64,000 nt of DNA from Qipengyuania mesophila (GCF_019711655.1 NZ_JAIGNU010000002.1:62001-126000), one strand, 5' to 3'; shown: positions 53,158 through 61,204, counted from the stretch's first letter. Program-made: numbers and translations. The notes: generated by a model from the letters alone, not told the origin.

Positions 53158-53594
53158 GCCAGATGATCTTCGTGAACCTGCCGGTGGCCGATCTCGCCCG
53201 CTCGAAGGCCTTCTACGAGGCGATCGGCTTCACCAACGAACCCAAGTTCACCGACGAAACCGCCGCCGGCATGATGCTGAGCGAGGCGATCCACGTCATG
53301 CTGCTGACGCATGACAAGTGGAAGGGATTCACCAGCAAGGCGATTCCCGATGCGAAGAAGTCCGCGCAGATGATGCTGTGCCTCAGCCGCGAGAGCCGCG
53401 AGGCTGTCGACGCCATCATCGCCGATGTCGCCGAGGCGGGCGGCAATACCGATTGCGATCCGCCGCAGGACTACGGCTTCATGTACGGCCGCAGCTTCGA
53501 AGACCCCGACGGCCACAATTGGGAAGTCATGTGGATGGACCCGGTCGCAGTCGAGAAGGGTCCCGAGGCCTTCATGGAAGCGGCGGCGGAATAG
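53154..53594 (+). CDS. VOC family protein
   Basis: 146 aa. MIFVNLPVADLARSKAFYEAIGFTNEPKFTDETAAGMMLSEAIHVMLL begins a single glyoxalase-fold domain; the C-terminal FMYGRSFEDPDGHNWEVMWMDP contains the His/Glu metal side. Resembles the lactoylglutathione lyase-like subgroup common beside TetR regulators. Overlaps the TetR stop by 4 bp. Confidence 0.86.
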   Translation: MSQMIFVNLPVADLARSKAFYEAIGFTNEPKFTDETAAGMMLSEAIHVMLLTHDKWKGFTSKAIPDAKKSAQMMLCLSRESREAVDAIIADVAEAGGNTDCDPPQDYGFMYGRSFEDPDGHNWEVMWMDPVAVEKGPEAFMEAAAE

Positions 53595-53598
53595 GCCG

Positions 53599-54273
53599 AT
53601 GTCGATGATCGATCCGGATGCCGAAATCGAGATCAGCGGCTACCGCTGGGTGCCCGGTTTCGCGCAGGGCTTCGTCCGCGACCTGCGCCCGCGCTGGGCC
53701 TGCGAGGAGGCCGGTATCCCCTATCGCGAACGCCTGGCCAATGTGGCCGACAAGCCTGCGTGGCTGGTCGAGGGCCAGCCCTGGAGCCAGGTTCCGATCA
53801 TGCGCCATGGCGAGATCGCGATGTTCGAAAGCGGCGCGACCCTGCTCCACCTCGGCGAGATGAGCGAGACCCTGCTGCCGCGCGATCCGCAGCGACGCGC
53901 CAGCGCGATCTCCTGGCTCTTCGCCGCCTTCAATACGGTCGAGCCGCCGATCTTCGAACACGGCAATATCTCGTTCTTCGCCAAGGACGAGGAATGGGCC
54001 AGGCTGCGCCGCCCCTCGCTCGAGGAATTCCTCGGTCGGCGGCTCGCCCCGCTCGAACGGCGCCTGTCGCAAAGCGACTGGCTCGGCGAGGCCTTCACCA
54101 TCGCCGATATCGCCATGGTCACGACGCTGCGCGCGCTTTCGGGCAGCCGGGTAATGGACGCCCACCCCGCAATCACCGCCTATGTCGCGCGCGGCGAGAC
54201 CCGTCCCGGGTTCAAGCAGGCGATGGCCGACCAGTTGGCTGCTTTCGCGCGCCATGCGGACAATACCGAATGA
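53599..54273 (+). CDS. Glutathione S-transferase family protein
   Basis: 224 aa. N-terminal thioredoxin-like half (SGYRWVPGFAQGFVRDLRPRWACEEAGIPYRERL, and QPWSQVPIMRHGEIAMFESGATLLHL with the cis-Pro VP and ESGA glutathione-binding loop) and a helical C-terminal half (LGRRLAPLERRLSQSDWLGEAFTIADIAMVTTLRAL). It would conjugate or reduce electrophiles with glutathione. Four bp after the VOC gene. Confidence 0.88.
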   Translation: MSMIDPDAEIEISGYRWVPGFAQGFVRDLRPRWACEEAGIPYRERLANVADKPAWLVEGQPWSQVPIMRHGEIAMFESGATLLHLGEMSETLLPRDPQRRASAISWLFAAFNTVEPPIFEHGNISFFAKDEEWARLRRPSLEEFLGRRLAPLERRLSQSDWLGEAFTIADIAMVTTLRALSGSRVMDAHPAITAYVARGETRPGFKQAMADQLAAFARHADNTE

Positions 54274-54296
54274 GATAACAGCCGAGGAGAGAGGCG

Positions 54297-54668
54297 ATGT
54301 ATGTGAACGGATTCGTGGTTCCCGTCCCCGAAGGCAACAAGGATGCCTATCGCGAGGTGGCGGCGAAATTCTGGCCGATCGCCAGGGACTATGGCTGCAC
54401 CGGCCATTTCGAGGCCTGGGAAGCCGACGTGAAGGACGGCCAGCACACCGACTTTCGCCGCGCCGTCGACCTCCAGCCCGGCGAGAAGGTGGTATTCAGC
54501 TGGATGACCTGGCCCGACAAGGCCTCCGCCGACGCGGCGCATGAGAAGATGATGGCCGACGAGCGCATGGCAACCGAGTTCGGCGCCCCCGACGGCAGCG
54601 ACATGCCCTTCGACGGCAAGCGCATGATCATCGGCGGGTTCGAAGTCATGTTCAGCGAGGAGGCCTGA
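54297..54668 (+). CDS. DUF1428 family protein
   Basis: 123 aa. YVNGFVVPVPEGNKDAYREVAAKFWPIARDYGCTGHFEAWEADVKDGQHTDFRRAV and MPFDGKRMIIGGFEVMF are DUF1428 hallmarks (ferredoxin-like dimer alpha+beta barrel, YbaA-like). Function unknown; such proteins recur beside GST and VOC genes. ATG 54297 has AGGAGAGAG upstream. Confidence 0.88.
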   Translation: MYVNGFVVPVPEGNKDAYREVAAKFWPIARDYGCTGHFEAWEADVKDGQHTDFRRAVDLQPGEKVVFSWMTWPDKASADAAHEKMMADERMATEFGAPDGSDMPFDGKRMIIGGFEVMFSEEA

Positions 54669-54671
54669 GCC

Positions 54672-55463
54672 ATGTCCGACGATCGCGGTGCCTTCATCTG
54701 GTACGAACTCATGACCACCGATCCCGAAGGCGCAAAGGCCTTCTACGACGAGGTGGTGGGCTGGTCGCTCTCGACCGGTCACGCAGGCGACGATTCCTAC
54801 GGCTTCATCACGCGCAGCGATGGCGGAATGAATGGCGGCGTCCTGCGATTGGCAAAGGACATGACCGATCACGGGATGCGGCCATGCTGGATCGGTTACA
54901 TCCACGTCCCCGATGTCGATGCCGCCGTGAGCGCGATCGAGGCCGCCGGCGGCAAGACGCTGATGCCCGCAACCGACAACGAGATGGCGGGTCGCTTCGC
55001 CATGGTGGCCGATCCCGACGGGTCGATGTTCTACGTCATGACGCCCAAGCCACCCCCCGGCAATCCCGACGCGAAGAGCGACGTCTTTTCGGTCGACCAG
55101 GCACAGCACGTGCGCTGGAACGAGTTGTGGGCCTCCGACCCGCAAGCGGCCGTGTCCTTCTATCGCGAGCAGTTCGGCTGGACGCAGGAAGGCGCCATGC
55201 CGATGGGCGATTTGGGCGACTATCTCTTCATCCAGCACGACGGCGTCGGGATCGGCGCGATCGCGCCCGTCATGCCGGGTGGCCAGGGCCCGCGCTGGAA
55301 CATCTACATCGGCGTCGACGATATCGATCGCGCGATGACCGCCGTGACTGGCGGCGGCGGGTCCCTGCTCGGAGACGCGCAACAAATTCCAGGTGGCGAA
55401 TGGTCGGCCCACTGCCGCGACCCACAGGGGGCGGATTTCGGCCTCGTCGGTCCCCGAAAATAG
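54672..55463 (+). CDS. Two-domain VOC family protein
   Basis: 263 aa with a tandem repeat of the glyoxalase fold: domain 1 GAFIWYELMTTDPEGAKAFYDEVVGWSL (residues 6-33) to about 120, domain 2 VRWNELWASDPQAAVSFYREQFGWTQEG (about 147-175) to the end. Each domain ends in a G-D/E pattern (VADPDGSMFYVM; CRDPQGADFGLVG). The type resembles hydroxylase-like CFP32-type proteins. Function unknown. Last gene before the LexA-box promoter. Confidence 0.86.
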   Translation: MSDDRGAFIWYELMTTDPEGAKAFYDEVVGWSLSTGHAGDDSYGFITRSDGGMNGGVLRLAKDMTDHGMRPCWIGYIHVPDVDAAVSAIEAAGGKTLMPATDNEMAGRFAMVADPDGSMFYVMTPKPPPGNPDAKSDVFSVDQAQHVRWNELWASDPQAAVSFYREQFGWTQEGAMPMGDLGDYLFIQHDGVGIGAIAPVMPGGQGPRWNIYIGVDDIDRAMTAVTGGGGSLLGDAQQIPGGEWSAHCRDPQGADFGLVGPRK

Positions 55464-55468
55464 GAGTC

Positions 55469-55505
55469 TTGGCAAAATAGTGCGAGAATGTTCTAATTAT
55501 GTTCT
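55469..55505 (+). promoter_or_regulatory. Promoter with alphaproteobacterial LexA-type box
   Basis: TTGGCA (55469-55474) and TCTAAT (55492-55497), spaced 17 bp, form a promoter. The sequence contains GTTC-TAATTAT-GTTC (55490-55504), exactly the GTTC-N7-GTTC direct repeat recognised by LexA in alphaproteobacteria, overlapping the -10. It is the only AT-rich stretch in the 61-bp gap. It drives the GST gene at 55524. Confidence 0.6.
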
Positions 55506-55523
55506 CATATGGGGAGACACCGC

Positions 55524-56153
55524 ATGGCCGACTATACCTTCTTCACCAACCCGATGAGCCGCGGCCAGATCGTGCGCTGGGCGCTTCACGAAGCCGGCGC
55601 CGACTACGAGACCGAGTTCGTCGAATGGCAGGACAAGCAGCCCGCCTTCCTCGAGGCCAACCCGATCGGAAAGGTCCCGACGATCGTCCACCACCATGGC
55701 GACCATAGTCACGTCGTCACCGAAGCGGCGGCGATCTGCCATTACCTCGCCGAAATGCACCCCGACGCGGGCCTGCTGCCGCGGGCGCACGAGAAGGCCG
55801 ACTATTTCCGCTATTTCTTCTTCGCGGCAGGACCGGTCGAGCAGGCGGTCACCGCCAATGCGATGGGCTGGCAGGTGCCCGAGGAGCGCACCGGCATGGC
55901 GGGCTTCGGCACCTACGACCGCGCAATGGACACATTCGAGCAGATGTTCTCAGACCGCGATTTCGTCTGTGGCGATCGCTTCACCATGGCCGACGTCTAT
56001 GTCGGCAGCCAGGTCGACTGGGGCCTAAGCTTCGGCTCGATCCCCACGCGCCCGGCCTTCGAGGCCTATGCCGCGCGCCTGCGCGAGCGCCCCGCCTACA
56101 AGAAGGCGAAAGCCATAGACATGAAGCTGATCGAGGAGAGCCAGAATGGTTGA
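55524..56153 (+). CDS. Glutathione S-transferase family protein (possible LexA-regulated)
   Basis: 209 aa. ADYTFFTNPMSRGQIVRWALHEAGADYETEFVEWQDKQPAFLEANPIGKVPTIVHHH is the GSH-binding half with the Ser in NPMSRG and the cis-Pro in KVPTIV; EAAAICHYLAEMHPD follows. The helical half ends in RFTMADVYVGSQVDWGL. ATG 55524 has GGGGAG upstream. Heads the second detox run, behind a LexA-type box. Overlaps the next gene by 8 bp. Confidence 0.9.
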   Translation: MADYTFFTNPMSRGQIVRWALHEAGADYETEFVEWQDKQPAFLEANPIGKVPTIVHHHGDHSHVVTEAAAICHYLAEMHPDAGLLPRAHEKADYFRYFFFAAGPVEQAVTANAMGWQVPEERTGMAGFGTYDRAMDTFEQMFSDRDFVCGDRFTMADVYVGSQVDWGLSFGSIPTRPAFEAYAARLRERPAYKKAKAIDMKLIEESQNG

Positions 56154-56625
56154 GAAGCTGACCACCGTGCTGTGGTACGATGGCGACGCCGAAGAAGCCG
56201 CGCGGTTCTATGCCGAGACCTTCCCCGACAGCGAGGTGGGAGAAATCTTCCGCGCCCCGGCCGACTTCCCCAGCGGCAAGAAGGGCGATGCGCTGACGGT
56301 CGAGTTCACCGTGCTCGGCCGCACCTTTTCCGGCCTCAACGGAGGCGACATGTTCAAGCCCAACGAGAGCGTCAGCTTCATGGTCGTGACCGAGGACCAG
56401 GAGGAGACCGACCGCTACTGGGATGCCATCGTGGGCAATGGCGGCCAGGAAAGCGCCTGTGGCTGGTGCAGGGACAAATGGGGCTTCAGCTGGCAGATCA
56501 CCCCGCGCACGCTGCTCGAATCGCAAATGGCGGGCGGTGACGAGGCCCGGCGTGCCTTCGAGGCCATGATGGGCATGGGCAAGATCGACGTCGCGGCGAT
56601 CGACGCCGCGCGCGCGGGGAACTGA
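56146..56625 (+). CDS. PhnB-like VOC protein (3-demethylubiquinone methyltransferase-like domain)
   Basis: 159 aa. KLTTVLWYDGDAEEAARFYAETFPDSEVGEIFRAP and FSGLNGGDMFKPNESVSFMVVTEDQEETDRYWDAIVGNGGQESACGWCRDKWGFSWQITPR match the PF06983 PhnB/YjdN-type VOC subgroup. The C-terminal RAFEAMMGMGKIDVAAIDAA is the usual helical close. Biochemical role is unknown. Overlaps the GST stop. Confidence 0.88.
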   Translation: MVEKLTTVLWYDGDAEEAARFYAETFPDSEVGEIFRAPADFPSGKKGDALTVEFTVLGRTFSGLNGGDMFKPNESVSFMVVTEDQEETDRYWDAIVGNGGQESACGWCRDKWGFSWQITPRTLLESQMAGGDEARRAFEAMMGMGKIDVAAIDAARAGN

Positions 56626-56629
56626 GCCG

Positions 56630-57295
56630 GTGGCGCGCAGCATCATCGGGGCGGCCTTCGTTTCGCTCGACGGAGTCATGCAGGCTCCAGGCGGGATCGA
56701 TGAGGATCGCAGCGGCGGCTTCGAGCATGGTGCGTGGCTGGCGCCGGTGGGCGACGAGGCGCTCGAGCAGGCGCTCGGCGCGCTGTTCGATGGCGAGTTC
56801 GACCTCCTGCTGGGCCGCCGCACCTACGATATTTTCGCCGCCTACTGGCCATACGCTTCGATGGACAATCCCATCGCCGCCAAATTCGCCGAATGCGACA
56901 AATTCGTGCTGACCGGGCGCGACGCCCCGCTCGACTGGGCGGGCAGCCACCGGCTTGCCTCGGTCGACGAGATAGCCGCGCTCAAGGCGGGCGACGGTCG
57001 CGACCTGATCGTCCAGGGGAGCTCGACGCTCTATCCGCAGCTGCTCGAACGCGGGCTGATCGACAGGCTGGTCCTGATGATTGCCCCGGTCCTGCTGGGC
57101 AGCGGCAAGCGACTGTTCGGCGACGACACGCCGCCGCGCACGCTGAGCCTCGTCTCACAGGTGACCGGCTCGAACGGAATGAACGTGGCCACCTACGAAC
57201 CCGCGGGCCCGGTGGAACACGCACCCGCCGGTCCCGAAATCACCAGCGATGCCGAACTCGCGCGGCGGGCCGAAGTCGCCAAGGGAACCTGGTGA
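56630..57295 (+). CDS. Dihydrofolate reductase/RibD C-terminal-like reductase
   Basis: 221 aa, GTG start 56630. RSIIGAAFVSLDGVMQAPGGIDEDRSGGFEHGAW opens the RibD_C fold; LLLGRRTYDIFAAYWP, FVLTGRDAPLDWAGSH, DLIVQGSSTLYPQLLERGLIDRLVLMIAPVLLGSGKRLF are the NADPH-binding and catalytic blocks. It reduces an unknown substrate; homologues are often called DHFR-like. The C-terminus has an extra ~25 residue tail. Its stop overlaps the next start (TGATG). Confidence 0.88.
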   Translation: MARSIIGAAFVSLDGVMQAPGGIDEDRSGGFEHGAWLAPVGDEALEQALGALFDGEFDLLLGRRTYDIFAAYWPYASMDNPIAAKFAECDKFVLTGRDAPLDWAGSHRLASVDEIAALKAGDGRDLIVQGSSTLYPQLLERGLIDRLVLMIAPVLLGSGKRLFGDDTPPRTLSLVSQVTGSNGMNVATYEPAGPVEHAPAGPEITSDAELARRAEVAKGTW

Positions 57296-57969
57296 TGCTT
57301 GATCTCCACGGACATCTGTTTTCTTCCTACACCTGGAAGGCGCTTATCGCGCTCTACGCCAACGAGACGCCCTTCACTTTCGTCGAGATGGAGGGCGACA
57401 AGCCGCTGCACCAGCAGTTCTGCGGCAAGGTCCACCCCGGCGGCCACATCCCCGTGCTGGTCGACGACGGTAATATCGTGGTCGAGGCAACCAGCATCGT
57501 CGAGCATCTTGCCGTCCACCATCCCGGCCCTGCCCCGCTGATACCGGCGCATCCGGCCGAGGCAGTGGTCGCGCGCATGATGGACCGGGTGTTCGACAAT
57601 TACGTGATGGGCAATATGCAGCGTTTCGTCTCGAGCTGGTTCATCAGCCGGGACCGGCCCGAACAAGGCCTGCGCGAGACGCCCGATGCCGGCGAACAGG
57701 ACGCCGCCCGCATGCGCCTCTACCAGGCCTACGACTGGCTCGAGGACTGGCTCGGCTCCAACAGGCTACCACCACACATCAGCCTGGTGAGCTGCGCCGC
57801 CGCACCGAGCCTGTTCTACGCCGACTGGATCGAGCCGATCGGTGCCAGCCGCCCGCGCCTTGCGGCGTTGCGCACCGAATTGCTCGCGCTTCCCGAGGTC
57901 GCGCGCTGCATCGACGATGCCCGACCCTATCGCGAATACTTCCCCCCCGGCGCGCCCGACCGCGATTGA
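57295..57969 (+). CDS. Glutathione S-transferase family protein
   Basis: 224 aa. LDLHGHLFSSYTWKALIALYANETPFTFVEMEGDKPLHQQFCGKVHPGGHIPVLVDDGNIVVEATSIVEHL: the active-site Ser/Tyr region is SSYTW and the GSH loop EATSIVEHL; cis-Pro is in HIPVLV. The helical half holds VARMMDRVFDNYVMGNMQRFVSSWF. Related to the bacterial GST of the DUF-type/GSTA group; distinct from the GST at 55524. Overlaps the reductase gene. Confidence 0.87.
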   Translation: MLDLHGHLFSSYTWKALIALYANETPFTFVEMEGDKPLHQQFCGKVHPGGHIPVLVDDGNIVVEATSIVEHLAVHHPGPAPLIPAHPAEAVVARMMDRVFDNYVMGNMQRFVSSWFISRDRPEQGLRETPDAGEQDAARMRLYQAYDWLEDWLGSNRLPPHISLVSCAAAPSLFYADWIEPIGASRPRLAALRTELLALPEVARCIDDARPYREYFPPGAPDRD

Positions 57970-57980
57970 CGGAGAGCACC

Positions 57981-58418
57981 ATGAACGAACTGAGCATTAC
58001 CCGCTTCATCGACGCACCCCCGGCAAAGGTCTGGGAGGCCATGACCGAGCGGCAGGAGGAGTGGTTCTGCCCCGCGCCCTGGCGCGCGGAGGTGGTGACG
58101 CAGGAACGCCGCCCCGGCGGACGCTGCGACATGGTGTTCAAGGGACCGGACGGCGAGGAAATGCCGCAGAACGGAATCTACCTCGCCTGGGACGAAGGGA
58201 GGCGCTTCGTGACGACCGACGCCCTTACCGCCGATTTCGAGCCCGCCGGCCCCTTCATGGTCGGCAGTTGGGAGGTCGCGCCCGAAGGCAAGGGCACCCG
58301 CTACACCGCCACCGCGCGACACTGGACCGAGGAGGCCAAGAAGCAGCACGAGGACATGGGCTTCGAGCAAGGCTGGGGTGCCTGCGCCGACACGCTCGCC
58401 AAGTTGTGCGAGGAGTGA
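57981..58418 (+). CDS. SRPBCC/AHSA1-like protein
   Basis: 145 aa. NELSITRFIDAPPAKVWEAMTERQEEWFCPAPWRAEVVTQERRPGGRCDMVFKGPDGEE and TATARHWTEEAKKQHEDMGFEQGWGACADTLAKL match Activator-of-Hsp90-like START proteins; the W/F-rich face suggests a hydrophobic ligand. Similar in type, not in close sequence, to the SRPBCC at 31344. GGAGAG stands before ATG 57981. Confidence 0.87.
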   Translation: MNELSITRFIDAPPAKVWEAMTERQEEWFCPAPWRAEVVTQERRPGGRCDMVFKGPDGEEMPQNGIYLAWDEGRRFVTTDALTADFEPAGPFMVGSWEVAPEGKGTRYTATARHWTEEAKKQHEDMGFEQGWGACADTLAKLCEE

Positions 58419-58448
58419 TAGCCTCGCGCGTCGAGGGAGGGTTTATCC

Positions 58449-58922
58449 ATGCGTGACGGCGGCTGCACCTGCGGCAAGGTGCGCTATCGCCTGACCGAGG
58501 ACCCGATCGTGGTCCATTGCTGCCACTGCCGGTGGTGCCAGCGCGAGACCGGTGCATCCTTCGCGCTCAACGCCGTGATCGAGGCCGACAGGGTCGAACA
58601 GTTACAGGGCGAACCCGAATGCATCGACACGCCCTCCGAAAGCGGGCGCGGTCAGCCGATCTTCCGCTGTCCGTCGTGCAAGGTCGCGCTGTGGAGCCAC
58701 TATGGCGCGGTGAAGGACAAGGCCGACTTCATCCGCGTCGGCACGCTCGACGATCCCGACCGCTGCCCTCCCGACGTGCATATCTTCACGCGGAGCAAGC
58801 AGCCCTGGGTGGTCATCCCGGAGGGGGCCGAGGCCTATCCGGTATTCTATTCGGGCGAGGACGTCGTCCGGATCTACGGCGAAGACGGTGCGCGGCGCTG
58901 GCGCGCGCTCAAGGACGGGTGA
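58449..58922 (+). CDS. GFA family (glutathione-dependent formaldehyde-activating/CENP-V) protein
   Basis: 157 aa. Zinc-site cysteines in the family pattern: C6 and C8 (GGCTCGKVRY), C25, C27, C30 (HCCHCRWCQRETGASF) and C76/C79 (FRCPSCKVALW). GFA proteins bind Zn and are thought to help glutathione react with formaldehyde or similar aldehydes. Family length. 30 bp after SRPBCC and 4 bp before the membrane gene. Confidence 0.88.
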   Translation: MRDGGCTCGKVRYRLTEDPIVVHCCHCRWCQRETGASFALNAVIEADRVEQLQGEPECIDTPSESGRGQPIFRCPSCKVALWSHYGAVKDKADFIRVGTLDDPDRCPPDVHIFTRSKQPWVVIPEGAEAYPVFYSGEDVVRIYGEDGARRWRALKDG

Positions 58923-58926
58923 CGGG

Positions 58927-59367
58927 ATGAGGCGCTGGATCTACGCAACATTGGTCTGCGGAACGCTCGACATCGTCTATGCCTTCATCGCCTCGGCCAC
59001 GCTCAAGGGGCGCGACCCGGTCACCGTGCTGCAAGGCGTCGCCACGGGCCCGTTCGGCGATGCGGCAGCCTCGTGGGGCCTTGGCGGGGCCGCATTGGGG
59101 GCCCTGACGCATTACGCCATCATGGCGGCGATGGTCGCCATCGGCTTCACACTCCATGCCCGCAAGCCCTTCACGACGATGCCGTGGTGGCTGGCGGGCA
59201 GCATCTACGGGCTGGCCTTGTGGTTCGTGATGTACGGCATCGTCCTGCCCATGCGCTTCGGCGCGCCTTTCCCCAACCCGGACCCGGTCGCGCTGGTGGT
59301 GTGGGGTCTGCCACACTGGCTCTGCGTCGCCTGGCCGCTCGCCTGGCTGACGCGTCGGCCGACCTAG
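58927..59367 (+). CDS. Uncharacterised four-span membrane protein
   Basis: 146 aa. Four hydrophobic segments: WIYATLVCGTLDIVYAFIAS, LGALTHYAIMAAMVAIGFTL, WWLAGSIYGLALWFVMYGIVLPM and ALVVWGLPHWLCVAWPLAWL. Motifs PVTVLQGVATGPFG and FVMYGIVLPMRFGAPFPNPDP suggest a conserved family, though I cannot name it. Starts 4 bp after GFA; the last gene of the detox run, ending against a convergent DnaJ-like gene. Confidence 0.78.
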   Translation: MRRWIYATLVCGTLDIVYAFIASATLKGRDPVTVLQGVATGPFGDAAASWGLGGAALGALTHYAIMAAMVAIGFTLHARKPFTTMPWWLAGSIYGLALWFVMYGIVLPMRFGAPFPNPDPVALVVWGLPHWLCVAWPLAWLTRRPT

Positions 59368-59957
59368 GCGATCGCGCGCGACTTCCTGAGCGTCTGATAG
59401 GCTTCGACCACCCGGTTGAGCCGGCCTTCATACTGCCGGTCGCCGCCATTGCGGTCGGGGTGGTAGCGCCGCACGAGTTCCGAATACCGGCGGCGCAAGC
59501 GGGTGCGGTCGGTATCGAGCCCCAGCCCCATCGTCTCGAGCGCCTCCGCCTCCTCCTTCGAGAAGCGCCCGTCCATCGCCATTTCCGCTTCGCGCCGGGC
59601 GCGGCTCTTGATCCCCGCCGCGCGCGCCGAGATCGCCTCGAGCGGATCGTCGTAATCCGCCCAGCGCGGCATTCCGTCGACACCGCCGGTGGGACGAAAA
59701 CTGGGACTTTCGGTGCGCCAGCCCGATCCGGGGGCCTGCGCGTGATAGATCTCTTCCGCGCTCATCCCCTCGAACCAGTCGTAGCCGGAGTTGAATTCGC
59801 GGACGTGGTCGAGGCACAGCCAGCGCCACTCGCCGGGGCCGTCGAACCCGTGCCCCTGCATGCCCGGAGCACGGAATTCTCCGGGCTCTTCGCAGGCGGG
59901 ATGCGCGCAAATCCGGCCGGTGTTGTCAAATCTCCCGTGAAACTTAGTCTGGCGCAT
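59364..59957 (-). CDS. J-domain protein with C-terminal J domain and Cys/His N-terminal motif
   Basis: 197 aa with reversed layout: the J domain is at the end (GLDTDRTRLRRRYSELVRRYHPDRNGGDRQ, with HPD at 166-168), which would stimulate Hsp70/DnaK. The N-terminus has C17-x4-C22 and C48-x2-H51 (ICAHPACEEPGEF, WLCLDHVREFN), a possible zinc knuckle. The middle (60-130) is charged. DnaJ-like proteins of this type occur beside bolA in sphingomonads. Start ATG 59957 (an ATG at 59978 is possible). Divergent from bolA (60 bp). Confidence 0.85.
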   Translation of the reverse strand: MRQTKFHGRFDNTGRICAHPACEEPGEFRAPGMQGHGFDGPGEWRWLCLDHVREFNSGYDWFEGMSAEEIYHAQAPGSGWRTESPSFRPTGGVDGMPRWADYDDPLEAISARAAGIKSRARREAEMAMDGRFSKEEAEALETMGLGLDTDRTRLRRRYSELVRRYHPDRNGGDRQYEGRLNRVVEAYQTLRKSRAIA

Positions 59958-60017
59958 TCGGTATAGAATGGGGAGCAATCTGCGCTAAGGAAACCCCTGA
60001 AGAGGAGATTCGAACGC

Positions 60018-60290
60018 GTGTCAGGACCCGTCCAGCAGGAAATGGAACGCCTCTTGACCGAGGCATTCGCACCGACCCGGCTCGAGGTCATCAACGACAG
60101 CGTCAGCCACGCGGGCCATTCGGGCGACGATGGCAGCGGGGAATCGCACTTCACCGTCGTGATCGAGGCGCCGGCGTTCGCCGACAAGTCGCGGCTCGAA
60201 CGACAGCGCATGGTCAACAAGGCGCTGGGCGACATTCCGGGTGAGCGGGTCCACGCGCTCGCCATCCAGGCCTCGGCCCCGACCAGCTAG
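60018..60290 (+). CDS. bolA: BolA family protein
   Basis: 90 aa from GTG 60018, with AGGAGA upstream. MERLLTEAFAPTRLEVINDSVSHAGH is the BolA opening; SHFTVVIEAPAFADKSRLERQRMVNKALGDI has the conserved FxxKxRxxRxRxVx signature, and HALAIQAS ends the fold. The H/SH region lacks a Cys, as in BolA1-type. BolA with monothiol glutaredoxin binds [2Fe-2S] clusters. Precedes the pirin gene by 13 bp. Confidence 0.92.
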   Translation: MSGPVQQEMERLLTEAFAPTRLEVINDSVSHAGHSGDDGSGESHFTVVIEAPAFADKSRLERQRMVNKALGDIPGERVHALAIQASAPTS

Positions 60291-60303
60291 GAGACGCGCG
60301 ACC

Positions 60304-61194
60304 ATGAGCCAGATCGACCAGGTCCTGACCCCGACCACGCACGATCTCGGCCAGTTCGAAGTCCGACGCGTCCTGCCTTCGCGGCCCCGGAGCATGGTCG
60401 GGCCGTTCATCTTCGTCGACCAGTTCGGTCCCGCGCAGCTCGATCTCGGCACCGGCATGGACGTGCGCCCGCATCCGCACATCAATCTCGCCACGGTGAC
60501 CTGGCTGTTCGAGGGGGCGATCGACCACCGCGACAGCCTGGGGAGCTTCTCGACCATCCGGCCAGGTCAGGTAAACCTGATGACCGCGGGTCGCGGCATC
60601 GTTCATTCGGAGCGGTCGCCCGAAAGCGAGCGCGCCACCGGCCCCCGGCTCTTCGGCATGCAGACCTGGCTCGCCCTGCCCGACGGCCGCGAGGAGATCG
60701 ATCCGGCCTTCGAGGCGGTCAGCGACCTTCCGGTCATCGAGGACGGGCGCGCCAAGGCGATCGTCATCATGGGCGAGCTGTGGGGCGAGCGCGCCGCGAC
60801 CACCACCTATGCCGATACGATCTATGCCGAAATCCACCTTGCCCCCGGCGGCGCGATCCCGATCGAGGACGAGGCCGACGAGCGCGCGGTCATGCTGGTC
60901 GAGGGCGAGGCCACGATCGACGGGCATTCGTTGAAGCGCTACGAACTCGCGGTCCTCCAGCCGGGCCGCGACATGACGCTCGAAACCAAGACGGGCGGGC
61001 GGGTGATGCTGCTCGGCGGCGAGGCCTTCGAGACCCGGCGCCATGCCTGGTGGAATTTCGTCAGCTCGCGCCGCGAGCGGATCGAGCAGGCGCGCGCGGA
61101 CTGGCGCGCGGGGCGCTTTCCCAAGGTGCCGGGCGACGAGGAGGAATTCATCCCCCTGCCCGAAGGGACGCCCAAGACCGTTACCTATCCGTGA
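60304..61194 (+). CDS. Pirin family protein
   Basis: 296 aa bicupin. Metal ligands: His57, His59 (RPHPHINLATVTWLFEG), His101 and Glu103 (GRGIVHSERSPE), and the C-terminal cupin (VMLVEGEATIDG; MLLGGEAFETRRHAWWNFVSS). Pirins can act as quercetin dioxygenases or redox sensors. ATG 60304, 13 bp after bolA; the SDR gene follows in 10 bp. Confidence 0.93.
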   Translation: MSQIDQVLTPTTHDLGQFEVRRVLPSRPRSMVGPFIFVDQFGPAQLDLGTGMDVRPHPHINLATVTWLFEGAIDHRDSLGSFSTIRPGQVNLMTAGRGIVHSERSPESERATGPRLFGMQTWLALPDGREEIDPAFEAVSDLPVIEDGRAKAIVIMGELWGERAATTTYADTIYAEIHLAPGGAIPIEDEADERAVMLVEGEATIDGHSLKRYELAVLQPGRDMTLETKTGGRVMLLGGEAFETRRHAWWNFVSSRRERIEQARADWRAGRFPKVPGDEEEFIPLPEGTPKTVTYP

Positions 61195-61204
61195 GGGGAG
61201 ACTT

